From Neofusicoccum parvum (lineage: Eukaryota; Ascomycota; Dothideomycetes; Botryosphaeriales; Botryosphaeriaceae), in the NCBI GenBank assembly GCA_020912385.1, contig CP087206.1, positions 2,542,001-2,606,000 on the forward strand: a stretch of 64,000 nucleotides of DNA, read 5' to 3'. Below the pieces are notes generated by a model, which ran no database searches, was not told the DNA's origin, and was given only the letters and a program-made list of their open reading frames with translations. This document shows positions 55,126 to 64,000 of the stretch, in pieces (within the stretch, counting starts at the first letter, position 1; the number at the start of each line of letters is the position of its first letter). Position numbers and translations under genes: made by a program.

Positions 55126-56222
55126 GGGAGGGGTGCGGGACACTGACGGAGGTCGGACGGAGGCCGGACGGAGGCCTGCGACTGAGGGAGCTGACAATGG
55201 AATGTTAGAAGGAGACGTGTCGGGGTTCCGGAGGCATAAGCGCTTCTTGAAGTGGAAGGCCGAGACTTTTCCTCACGAAGAGCTACGAAGGCCGGCTAAG
55301 GGTGAGCTGCAATCATGGGTACAGAAGTGACCACATTAGGAATCTGGGTACATTACACTCCGAGAAACCCTTCTTTTTGATACCAAACAAATTTCTTCAT
55401 CTGTAAATTGACATCAGAGAGTTTGTAATCATAGCGCAAATAGATTTTATGTGCCTGAATGCCGCACATCTGCTGTATTAAGAACAATCACTCAACATTT
55501 CAAAAGAAACATCAACTTCGTTCAAGTTCCAATTACTACAAGTCATGCCAAAAGGCGCAACAAAGCAGTTGATTTTTTGAAAGTTTGGAGCTAGAAGAAT
55601 CTTCCTCGTTCTAAACTTCTAGGTGCCAATTGAGAATCCAATCGTCACTCGACGACAAAACCTTGAACCCGAATGACAATTAATGTCATAAAAACATGGA
55701 TCGGGCATGTCTGAAACTTCCTAACCCCCATCCCTCAGAAATTGCGAAACCATAATTCGAGGACACGTCGACGCCGCAGTTGATGGCTAGCGCGTGTTGC
55801 TATTCACAAGCTCAATTAAAAAAGGTACGCTAATGTACGAAATTGAAGCATTCATCCGGATGACCTTGGTCAAAAACTTTCTCTTTTAGATGAAAGTTTC
55901 AACTTCAATGGCCAGCTCGAAATGTTCTATTTAGATGCTAAGTTTTCCTTGCGCTGGCTGTCAGCTGCAACGCCTTGTTATGCAAGACATCCTCGTGCTC
56001 TCCTCTTCTATAGCTCACTTGATAAAGACACTGTCTAAGAAGAGCCACGTGGGAATAAAGGACGTGAAGTGGCTAAAATGTAAATATCAGGCTTTCTCCT
56101 TGGACTTCACTCTTCTCTCATTAAGCTGGCTCATCGTCTTCAGACACTCTTAAAGGTCGTCAAGGTACTTCACTTCATCACCGGCCCTAGCCTTACTCAA
56201 CAATATAAGCTTACTTTTGTAG
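55126..56222. other. 1.1-kb AT-rich intergenic region
   Basis: From about 55330 the composition switches abruptly to AT-rich with no long frames. No gene or repeat was identified. Confidence 0.45.
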
Positions 56223-56626
56223 ATGCCCAATAACACTACCAACAACTGTGGGGCCGATGGCTGCGTCAACTGTACTACCTCTAATGGAGCTCTCAACGGC
56301 GCCGTTTTCGCCTCCAGCCAAGGGTGCGGTGGTCGCGAGCTCGCGCGTGCAATCAGAGGTTCGTACTATTTCCCACCAGCACTTCCCTTCTCTTTCTAAC
56401 AGATTTAGTAGCTCTGGGATACTAAGTGTACCCTGGCGTCCACGAGTTCAGGGTAGAGTTCGTCAGGAACAGCAGCAGGGACCGGGTCCGTTGCGAGCTG
56501 GTCAGTCAGGACGACGGCACTCGTATGCTCTGCAGCGAACATTGCTCCACCAGAATCGAGGCCATGAAGGAGCTCTTTGCCGAGTTGATTCCGTTGACCG
56601 GCATCAACCTTCCTGGGCGCGGGTAG
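56223..56626 (+). CDS. Small hypothetical protein, two exons
   Basis: Exons 56223..56358 and 56427..56626 join in frame over a 68-nt intron (GTTCGT..CTAAG, with a CTAAC branch candidate) and give 111 residues. The first exon is Asn/Cys/Gly-rich (MPNNTTNNCGADGCVNCT). The second is a compact alpha/beta-looking segment, YPGVHEFRVEFVRNSSRDR, then CELVSQDDGTRMLCSEHCST and an amphipathic helix. It has six or more Cys but no signal peptide, so it is probably intracellular. Good codon use in the second exon supports a real gene. The family is unknown. Confidence 0.5.
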
Positions 56627-57102
56627 ATCTGGAGGCAAGCATCATAGACATTTGGAGTCTGAGGCTTTTTAGGATAGTTTGAGAAAGGTCTCACGGAGCC
56701 ACGGCGGCTAACGGAATGGTGTCCTAGTCTAGTCAGAAAACTCACACATGCACACTTCCAACTCACGATCAATTTGGCTTGCGAGCAAGCCGAGTGTGGT
56801 CCCGTCAGAAAGCTTTAGATATCTCTCCATTGAGTAATCTTTTTATTTTCCTGCAAAGATGGTGCAGCCATCTTCTCCTCTGAGCCGTTTCGCTAGCAGC
56901 GATGCTGCATAGCCTTGACAGCATGAGCGGCATTTCACAATATTCTGCCCACTCACACCCAAATCTGGGACCTTTCTCGTGAAAAAAAAATAAGTCTGTG
57001 GTCCCCAGCCGAGAGACATCCTCGTCTCCAGCCTTTCTCTCAGAGTGCGCGACATAAAGTTTCTCTTGACCGTGAAAATGCTTTTTCCACACCCTTTCAT
57101 CA
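56627..57102. other. Convergent intergenic, no gene seen
   Basis: 3' flanks of two convergent genes, with nothing recognisable. Confidence 0.4.
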
Positions 57103-57899
57103 TCATAGTATAGCTTCGCCGCTGTGCTCGCCCTCGAAGCCGTGGGCCTGCAGGTTCTTCCGCCTGAGCTTGTCTCTCTTCTTGCGCTCCTCGATCTCCT
57201 GCTTCTGCAGCGCGAAGACCTGCTCGACCGGTGCTTGTTCGAAGGGCTCGGGGATATAGTCGTCTTTATCGAGGTCCTATCATGCACGGAAAAACAGACA
57301 ATTAGCTCCACGCATCCACCAAAAGCGCGCTTATGTCGTCTGCACGGAAAGGGAAGGGCAGCGTCATACAATCTCGCCAAGCAGCAGCACGTTCTCCCCG
57401 CGCACGAGGAACACGCCACGGTTGATGTCGGCATACAGGTTCTGCACGAAGATGCGCTCGATGGTGTCCTGGAGGACGAGGTTCGCTGCACAACCGCCGG
57501 TAACGTGTCAGCGCACAATGTCTCCAGCTCCGTGATTTCCGTCACCGCAAGAAGCCTCCATACCGAACTGGTCCCAGCTCCGAAGCACGCCTATGAGCTT
57601 CCGTCCGTCGCGCAGGGCGACCATGAGCTTCTCTGCAGGACACGCACGCAAAAAGCTTCCGCGTCAGCCGTTTCTCTCAACACACACGTCGCGGCATTCT
57701 GGGGCCGGGAAGGGAAGAGCGACTGACTGTCGGTCAGGTCGAGGAGTTGTGCGGCGGTGGTGAACATCTGCGGCGGAAGCTGGGGCACCATTGGCGGCAT
57801 GGATTGCTGGGCGCCTGCTGCCGCTGCTGCTGCGTCGGGCGGCGGGGCGCCTCCGCCGCCCGGAGGCGGTGGTGGGTCGTTGAGGGTGAGGTTCTCCAT
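57103..57899 (-). CDS. LSM1: U6 snRNA-associated Sm-like protein LSm1
   Basis: Four exons, 57899..57728, 57632..57564, 57485..57370 and 57276..57103, join in frame over introns of 95, 78 and 93 nt and give 176 residues. After a Pro/Gly/Ala-rich N-terminus of about 45 residues comes the Sm fold: Sm1 ([38 protein letters not shown]) and Sm2 ([18 protein letters not shown]). The family-specific tail [15 protein letters not shown] and a basic helix [10 protein letters not shown] follow. LSm1 is the defining subunit of the cytoplasmic LSm1-7 ring that binds the 3' end of deadenylated mRNA and promotes decapping. Dense introns in a short gene are typical of conserved RNA-processing genes. Confidence 0.92.
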
Positions 57900-58515
57900 T
57901 GTCGGGACGGATGGCGGTCGTGATAAAATGGTGGTTGTGCTTTCGGTCAAGGCCAGTCCATGACCAACGCGACAGCAGCTTTTGTGGGATGCGGGAGGGG
58001 CGCCGTTGAGGGTGATGCGCGACGTGGGTGCTTGACGTTATGTCAGGGCCGAGTCGCACGCTCCGCCAAGGCTGCGTCCGTGCGCCGCGTCGTGTGCGTG
58101 TTGCCGTGCCTCAGGCATGGAAGGTTGCTCGGCCGCCACTTCTCACTCATATTGGATTGGATGTTTTGTTTAATAGCCAGATTTCTGTTCGTCCGAGAGC
58201 TCAGAGAGCGTCAAGCCATAACACCGAAGCTATACGTACAAAGCCAAGACGTGCGCCTTATCCAGAGCCAGCTGATGCCCAAGTCATGTCCTTCGTCCAG
58301 AAGCCCAGTGTCCGTAAACTCTCACACGTGCCCTAATGCCAGCATTCCTGAGTGCCTGCGCCAATCTATGCCAAATGTCCCGGGGGTATTTCAATGTGCC
58401 AATTCCTCAATGCCAACCACGATAGGGATATCTCTTGCTCAATCCTCCTGTGAAAAAAAAAAAAGGGAAACTCCTCGCATGCTACAATACGCCAGCCAAT
58501 ACAGAACTTTTTCTC
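57900..58515. other. Intergenic, no gene seen
   Basis: Upstream of LSM1 and downstream of the KAR9-like gene. It includes a 12-nt poly-A run near 58455. No gene is supported. Confidence 0.4.
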
Positions 58516-61320
58516 TTACTGTCCGCCGCCGCCGTGCTTCAAAAAGACCTTCCTCGTGGTGTTTGCCTCTTTAGCACCTAGCATCTTCGCCTGGTTCATC
58601 ATTCCTTCAATCCATTCCAGCTTCTCCCCCGAAAGGTCCAACTTCTTCGTCTTTGGTCCTGCCAATCCGACTTCGCTACCTCCCCACGATCTCTGCGACG
58701 CTCCAGAGTCGACGTTTTCGTCCCTGTCTGCCGAGCTATAGCTGGACATGGCACTGCCAGGGCGTGACCGCGGCCCAGGCGTGCTAGTGTTAGGTGTGCC
58801 CAGGAATCGCTTCGATCCGCCTGTATTGCTGTGCGAGCTTGTGGGCCGCACCGCTTCCGGAGTACCCTGCATTCCGAGGACTTCGACTTTGCCCTCGGAA
58901 ACAACCCGTCGGCTGTGGTGTTCCGCGTATTGCCTGAGGTATTCACCCAAGTCTGCCCAGCCGCCTCCCACACGAACCATCAATCTTTCGCCATTCTCAC
59001 CAACACGACGCACAAAGAGCTTGATCGGCTTGTCCTTTCCAGGTTGCATGAGATGGTAGAGTTTGATACCAGAGTCACCGTGGCGTGCATGACGTTGAGA
59101 GCGGTCATGCTCGTCCTTGACTGGTGACATCGTGATCGACTGCGCGCTAGGTTTCCGTGAGACCCGCAGCGATGATGGTGGCCGAGATCCGGAGAAAGCG
59201 CGCTTGGATCTAGAATCGGAGTCCAGCGGGGACGACTCGGCGTCTCCAGACGTGAGGCGAATCGGCGCATGGACAGACGTGATGAGACGGCGGATCTGCT
59301 GTTCCAAGTCTGCGGTTGCGCTCGAAACCCGACGGTGCTGTGATTTCCTGGCTAGGCTCAAATATTTTGGCCTTGGGGGAGAATCTCCATCAAGGACCTT
59401 GTCATTGTCAGAATCCGAGTCGCTGGGGATTGCGATCGGGACCTGTTGAGATTTGCTCCTTCGCTTATGCATGGCAGAGTTCAGCGGCGGCCGGGGCATC
59501 TTTGCAGTAGCTCTCCCAGGAAGCGGTCGGAGCGAAGGCGAGTTATCCGCGCTAGCATCAGGGCTAGAGGGCAGCGAATCCGTCGGTGTTGGGTAGTCTG
59601 GCTCGACCCGGACTTCCGGAGTGTCCATGGTGGGGGCATAGCCATCGCTGCTCTCAGAGGAGACGGTCTCTTCGTCAGTCTTGGCCAAAGGACCGCCAGG
59701 GTGCGAGTGGCGTCGCCGGGGGCTACTGTTGTTAGATGCCAGATCAGGTGGGTTGCTTGAATTACTGCCCCGTCTGACATCCACGCTCTTGACTTGCGAT
59801 CGAGTGTAAGACTCGATAGAGGTGACAGAAGCGCGCCTCTCTACGGATTCTTGGATACTACTTTCCGCGATCGCTTCGGAGTCGTCACTGTCGACTGGCT
59901 CGTCATCGAGGTCGACATTGCGGAAACGAGTCGCCTTCGTCGGCGTGCCCTCAATCGTCTCCAGTCGCTGGAAGAACTTGAAGGGCGATACGTGAATGTC
60001 AGGCTCAGAACGAGATCGCGAGCGCTGGTGGCCGCGGTCAATGATGTGCGACGGAGATTTCGGACCAAATGTGGTGTTTGTGCGATTTAATTTAGGTACA
60101 GGTCCTGCGAGCTTGTTGCCATTGCCATTCTCATCGGATAGTAATCTGTGCTCGCCATTGTCTGACGACAATAATGTCTTCCGCGGGGTGTGGTGTGCGC
60201 CGAAGCCGAAGGGTTGATCTGCACCGCGTGCTGATGTGGGCCGAGTGAGTTTTTCCGGCGGTCTGGACATTAACATGTCAAGCTCAAAAATACGCTTCTG
60301 TGCGTCGGCCGCCCACTTGCTGTAATTCGCTTCGACTGCCTCGAACTCGTCAATCCAGTTATCGGGGAGAACGTCGTTCATGCCCTCGAGTGCATCCAGC
60401 ATCCGGTCAAGCTTCCGTCCCAGGCTCGTGATCTTGTTCTGCAGGCTATCACGGGTCTCGGTGATGACCTCCTTCCAGCCATCGAGCGCCTTCGTGGAAT
60501 TCTGAGGATCATCGGGGAGATCCAACGCATCCCATCCCTGACGCATGGCCTTCGTCACATCGTCCAAGCCGGCCAGGAAATGGGGCACTTCATGCAGGAC
60601 CATCAGGCGGATCGACCACACACTCGTCAGCTGGCTGAGATACGAGAGACACGGGAGAGCCTGGAGCATGGTGTGGGTTACAACGTAGGAAAAGTCGTCC
60701 AAGAGGTGGAGCTCGGCGCGTTTGTTGCCATAACCTGAGCCGGGCCGCGGCCGTTCCATGGGATACATGTCCAGGATGTGTCCTTTGAGTTCGTCCATGT
60801 TCAGATCCTCCAATTCTTCCTTGATCTCATCTATCCGTGCGCCGTATGCCAGCACCTCCGATGCAGGCAGCGAGCCCCAATACGTCGAGCCGTCAACATC
60901 GTTCTTGTCCGTCGAGGCACCATCCCTGTCGACGCGTTGCGTGTCTTTCTCCTGAATGTATGGGTCGCGGTGCAGCGGCGGTTCGAAGGTGTCGGACCAC
61001 GTCCATCGTTCCAGCTCGGCGCACCAGTCCTTGATCTTCTTCGTCGCGGAGGCGACGCGGACGCCCAGGTCCTTCTCTGCGGTGGATGCGTTGGAGATGC
61101 CGGACAGGAGCTGCTGTTCCTCGGGAGCTGCGGCTGGGTCGATGCCGTCGGTGAAGGCCTGCAGGGTGGCGGAGGGGGAAACGGCCCAGGGCTGGGATTC
61201 GTAGGTGGTCATGTTTTTGCGCCGATCGCGCGTAGGCGAAGCGGAGGGGGAGTCTCTCCTGGCGCAGCGCTCCAGGAGCGGCGTGGAGAGGGAGAGCGCG
61301 CTTGGTGGGCGCGCCGCCAT
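58516..61320 (-). CDS. KAR9-like cytoskeletal protein with C-terminal GAS2-related (GAR) domain
   Basis: A single exon encodes 934 residues from the Met at 61320 (MAARPPSALSLS); the frame extends further but upstream sequence looks non-coding. The N-terminal half is helical, spectrin/KAR9-like (WCAELERWTWSDTF, ARIDEIKEELEDLNMDELKG, DDVTKAMRQGWDALDLPDD, LGRKLDRMLDALEGM). A Ser/Pro/Arg-rich disordered middle follows, with possible phospho-sites. Around residues 750-815, LFVRRVGENGERLMVRVGGG then WADLGEYLRQYAEHHSRR matches the GAR domain that binds microtubules. Kar9-type proteins link astral microtubule plus ends to actin transport for spindle positioning. Assignment to KAR9 rests on architecture, and the GAR call is the firmer one. 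Confidence 0.8.
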   Translation of the reverse strand: MAARPPSALSLSTPLLERCARRDSPSASPTRDRRKNMTTYESQPWAVSPSATLQAFTDGIDPAAAPEEQQLLSGISNASTAEKDLGVRVASATKKIKDWCAELERWTWSDTFEPPLHRDPYIQEKDTQRVDRDGASTDKNDVDGSTYWGSLPASEVLAYGARIDEIKEELEDLNMDELKGHILDMYPMERPRPGSGYGNKRAELHLLDDFSYVVTHTMLQALPCLSYLSQLTSVWSIRLMVLHEVPHFLAGLDDVTKAMRQGWDALDLPDDPQNSTKALDGWKEVITETRDSLQNKITSLGRKLDRMLDALEGMNDVLPDNWIDEFEAVEANYSKWAADAQKRIFELDMLMSRPPEKLTRPTSARGADQPFGFGAHHTPRKTLLSSDNGEHRLLSDENGNGNKLAGPVPKLNRTNTTFGPKSPSHIIDRGHQRSRSRSEPDIHVSPFKFFQRLETIEGTPTKATRFRNVDLDDEPVDSDDSEAIAESSIQESVERRASVTSIESYTRSQVKSVDVRRGSNSSNPPDLASNNSSPRRRHSHPGGPLAKTDEETVSSESSDGYAPTMDTPEVRVEPDYPTPTDSLPSSPDASADNSPSLRPLPGRATAKMPRPPLNSAMHKRRSKSQQVPIAIPSDSDSDNDKVLDGDSPPRPKYLSLARKSQHRRVSSATADLEQQIRRLITSVHAPIRLTSGDAESSPLDSDSRSKRAFSGSRPPSSLRVSRKPSAQSITMSPVKDEHDRSQRHARHGDSGIKLYHLMQPGKDKPIKLFVRRVGENGERLMVRVGGGWADLGEYLRQYAEHHSRRVVSEGKVEVLGMQGTPEAVRPTSSHSNTGGSKRFLGTPNTSTPGPRSRPGSAMSSYSSADRDENVDSGASQRSWGGSEVGLAGPKTKKLDLSGEKLEWIEGMMNQAKMLGAKEANTTRKVFLKHGGGGQ

Positions 61321-61825
61321 GGCTGGATGCGGAAGGGGTGCTCTGATGACAAAGTGTACATAAAGGAGTAATGTGGTGTGGGTGAAGGTGTGCGGATGAG
61401 ATTGAAGAATGAGGTGGACGCGTCGCGGGAGATGATGACGGTTCGGGAAGGCTATTGGCACAGTAATTACAGGCCCCAATTTGCGAGACCAGGCCCTCTC
61501 AGGTTCGGCCAGAAGCTATGGCATTCTCCGGCAGCCAATGAACGGGGATTCTCGGGCCGCACCCCGCCTTCCCTTCCTTCCCGCAAACGCGTGCCAGGCA
61601 CCAGAAGATGCGCTGGCGCGAACCGCCCGTAAACACCAGCTTCAACACCACAGAACCCATTGCGCTCTCACCGCCCGGCTGATTGCCATCCACGGACCGC
61701 GCAAGTCGCCCCTCTGCTCCACGATGTGCCGCCGAAGTCCACCGCGCTAGCCCCCGTTGCTAGTACTAGTAGGTAGCCCTGTGGATCTGTAGCCCTACGC
61801 GCCGATCCGGAGGCCCCCTCGCGGC
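61321..61825. other. Intergenic, no gene seen
   Basis: Upstream of the KAR9-like gene and downstream of the DUF2470 gene. Nothing recognisable. Confidence 0.4.
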
Positions 61826-62598
61826 TCAGTGCTTCTGCTTGTCCTTCTCGCGGCGGCCCTCTTGCACGAGGGCGTCGACCCTAGCCGACGTCAGTCTGCG
61901 GTCCGTCAGGGGCTGGGCCTAATTTTACCTCTGCAAAGCCCCGAATCCCTCGATAAAACACGACGCGACCCACTTCCACCACAGCCCACTCAGAAGCGCC
62001 ACGTTGTGCCGCTGCAGCCTACGCGCCATGACAGACGACTCGACAACGTGGATGCCCACCATCAGCGCCAGCACAATCGGCTGCACCTGCGCCGTGAAGG
62101 CCGCGAAGCCCGGAGCATGCTTGAGCACGTGGTCGTAGATAAACGACCCGGGCAGTGCATTGGCTCGGCGTGAAACAAGCACGTACGTGAGTGCACAGAC
62201 AGCGAAGACGACAGCATGCGCTCCTCGCGGGCGGGTGTACTGTTTGACCGTAATGTCGCTTCGGCCCAGCGCCGCGAGAGCGTCCTTGTCCATCTGGACG
62301 AGGCGCTCGCGGGCTTCACGCCACGACTGCATAGGGGGTTCCAGCGGCACCGTGTACTTCTTGCCCGCGGCATCGACGCTCATGGAGCCCAGGTTCATGT
62401 CTACCAGCCGCGCCTTGCGGGCAGCGAGCGCGGAGACCTTGCAATAGTGCTCGACATAACGGACAATCTGAGTCATCAGCTCGAGCAGGCGGCAGTGGGG
62501 TAGGGTGCGGCGACGCCTACCGAGTCCTGGTGGTCAGCGTTCATGTGCGAGATGATGCGCTGCTTGGCGGCAGCCTCCTGAGCGGCAGGGTCGGCCAT
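61826..62598 (-). CDS. DUF2470 domain membrane protein
   Basis: Exons 62598..62521, 62467..61929 and 61880..61826 join over introns of 53 and 48 nt (GTAGGC..TCAG, GTAAAA..CTAG) and give 223 residues. The N-terminus, ISHMNADHQDSIVRYVEHYC once spliced, is the DUF2470 signature (HMNxDHxDS, as in haem-handling HugZ-like and chloroplast proteins). A charged segment with LGSMSVDAAG follows, then two or three hydrophobic helices (AVVFAVCALTYVLVSRR, VQPIVLALMVGIHVVE, LLSGLWWKWVASCFIEGFGA). The last exon supplies a basic tail, VDALVQEGRREKDKQKH. This is a conserved fungal membrane protein of unknown role. Without the third exon the frame would end falsely at ALQR. Confidence 0.87.
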
Positions 62599-63499
62599 GG
62601 TGCGGGCTGGCGGCTGGCGGCTGGCAGTCAGCGAGTGCGTCTGCAGACACGGTGTGAGGAGCGGGCGAGATGGAGCGGCGCTGCGGCGAGATAGCTACGA
62701 TCCATCTCCGGACGCGGCGGACACCGTCTTCCGCCGACCCGCACCCGCCTCCTCGTCCACCGTGTGACAATCGAGACCGCGCCCTCCGCTCTGCGCTCCC
62801 CCCGCCGCCGTGTGACCCTCCTAGGCGCACCCCGGCCCGCGCCTGCAGCTTGTGCTGCACCGCGGAAGCGACTAAGCGACTTCACGTTAGCAGCTGAACG
62901 ACCGCAACGCAAGCGACCGCACCACCCTCTCGATCCCTCGCGATGCACGGCGCAAGCCACGACGACCTTCTCGGGCGCCGGTTGCTTTCCGAAACAACGG
63001 CCCCCCGGTCGCCTCCGCCCGTTACAGCCAACTAAATGCAGCCTGCCGCCGGATTAAATCATAGACGGCCGAACGGCCGTGATGATGACGACTGAATGGC
63101 GAAACTTGGCAACGAGCACGGGCTCCCGCAGGTTTTGGGAGGGAATCCGGGACGCTGCGATCGAGACCCACTGCCAGACCTGGCAGGGCTGGCGGGGTTC
63201 CGTTCATGGTTGTGTCTGACCAGCCGCCGTTCTGCCCGCACTTCGTCGCCTAGGCGCCATGTTGCGTCAGAGGCAGCTCTAGGCGACCAGGGTCTTGCGC
63301 GGAAGCTCTTGCAAACCTGCTAATGTACGAGTACGCTCATCTTTTCTCCCTCCCAATTCCGCCCCAATCCTCTTGCGCCTCATCCCTCAACTCTGTCTCC
63401 CAACCTTTCGACCATCTCTTCTGCAAGAACATCTTTTGCGCATTTCTTGTACATACGCCTCTCATCACACCTCGCGCATTGAACCACTAGACTTCGACT
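62599..63499. promoter_or_regulatory. Divergent intergenic region
   Basis: 900 bp between the DUF2470 gene (minus) and the last gene (plus). The final about 150 bp before the ATG are C/T-rich, a common fungal leader. No gene is supported. Confidence 0.35.
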
Positions 63500-64000
63500 A
63501 TGGCGGACAAGACTCAAGAAGAGCAGCAGGCCTCTGCCGGTGCTGAGGCCCAGGGCAATGCCTCTGCCAGCGGCGGCATTGGCGCGCAGGGCTCCAGCAA
63601 GAAGACCACCGAAAAGAAGGCACCAAAGAAGCTCGGCCAGAAGAAGCAACCCGAGCCTCAGCAACAACCAACGCCAGAGGAGTCGCCAGAGTCTGATGCG
63701 GAAATGGACGACGTTGAAGACGAGCCTGAGCCCGAGCCTGAACCGCGCAACAAGTCCAGGCGTCGCCAGTCTCGTGGTCGCGGTCGCAAGAACATCCCTG
63801 ACAGCGACACCGAATCGGTAGCCCGCTCCGATGTCTCAGCGACTGGCGGACGTCGCAACCGTCAGCGACAGAGGCAGAAGACCAAGCAGCAAGGCGGCGG
63901 CGGCCCTCTCGAGGGCATCACCGAGAATGTGCCCGGCGGCGAGGTTCTCGGCGGCGCTACCGACTTGGTTCAGAACACAGCCGGCAACGCCGTCAATCAA
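63500..64000 (+). CDS. Low-complexity acidic/basic protein, N-terminal part (3' end outside the window)
   Basis: The frame opens at ATG 63500 in good context (GACTATGGC) and is still open at the window end, giving at least 167 residues. Segments in order: Gln/Ala/Gly-rich start, Lys-rich patch (KKTTEKKAPKKLGQKK), Pro/Glu repeat (EDEPEPEPEPEP), Arg-rich patch (RNKSRRRQSRGRGRK), then GGGPLEGITENVPGGEVLGG and TDLVQNTAGNAVNQ. This resembles an abundant class of ascomycete proteins whose C-terminus carries an ALKLRLELNLD-type helix, but that part lies outside. Function unknown. Confidence 0.7.
   Translation, partial: MADKTQEEQQASAGAEAQGNASASGGIGAQGSSKKTTEKKAPKKLGQKKQPEPQQQPTPEESPESDAEMDDVEDEPEPEPEPRNKSRRRQSRGRGRKNIPDSDTESVARSDVSATGGRRNRQRQRQKTKQQGGGGPLEGITENVPGGEVLGGATDLVQNTAGNAVNQ

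Overview
The window is nuclear DNA of a filamentous ascomycete (Pezizomycotina). Supporting signs are many short GT..AG introns (mostly 45-65 nt) with CTNA(C/T)-type branch sites, Zn2Cys6 regulators, a fungal alpha-aminoadipate reductase (LYS2), a class II hydrophobin, a DUF6536 membrane protein and a KAR9-type protein. GC-rich gene blocks alternate with more AT-rich, gene-poor stretches. The gene types (small secreted Cys-rich protein, hydrophobin, pentose-catabolic enzymes) fit a plant-associated mould, possibly a dothideomycete, but the class is inference. Gene models below were built by hand by joining reading frames at intron signals that keep the frame.

Layout. 1-6.7 kb: end of a GABA/amino-acid-type permease, an unrecognised Cys-containing protein, a single-pass membrane protein with a Cys-rich ectodomain, and a zinc metalloprotease fused to three H-type lectin repeats. 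6.7-12.9 kb: a gene-poor zone with an orphan C-terminal exon, a pogo/Fot1 transposase remnant, and a P450 whose first exon carries an in-frame stop. 12.9-24.4 kb: ferric reductase, LYS2 (five exons), a divergently transcribed type II membrane protein, and a small secreted Cys-rich protein. 26.3-30.6 kb: two tail-to-tail paralogous fungal regulators, only one of which keeps the Zn2Cys6 domain.

31-45 kb is the most interesting block. It holds a secreted DUF1593/Sde182 nucleoside-hydrolase-like protein, a D-xylose reductase, a nine-exon Zn2Cys6 regulator, an L-arabinitol-4-dehydrogenase-type polyol dehydrogenase, a divergently transcribed dihydroxyacetone-synthase-type transketolase, and a degenerate short-chain dehydrogenase with a His-Asp/Asn repeat. 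The first two enzymes act in L-arabinose/D-xylose catabolism and the transketolase consumes xylulose-5-phosphate, the end product of that route. The block may therefore be a loose pentose-utilisation neighbourhood with its own regulator.

45.8-64 kb: a C2H2 plus Zn2Cys6 hybrid transcription factor, complex I subunit NDUFS7, a hydrophobin, a DUF6536 membrane protein, a HIT-finger (Hit1-like) protein, a small unknown two-exon gene, LSM1, a KAR9/GAR protein, a DUF2470 membrane protein, and the start of a low-complexity acidic/basic protein that runs off the end. No rRNA, tRNA or CRISPR was recognised.
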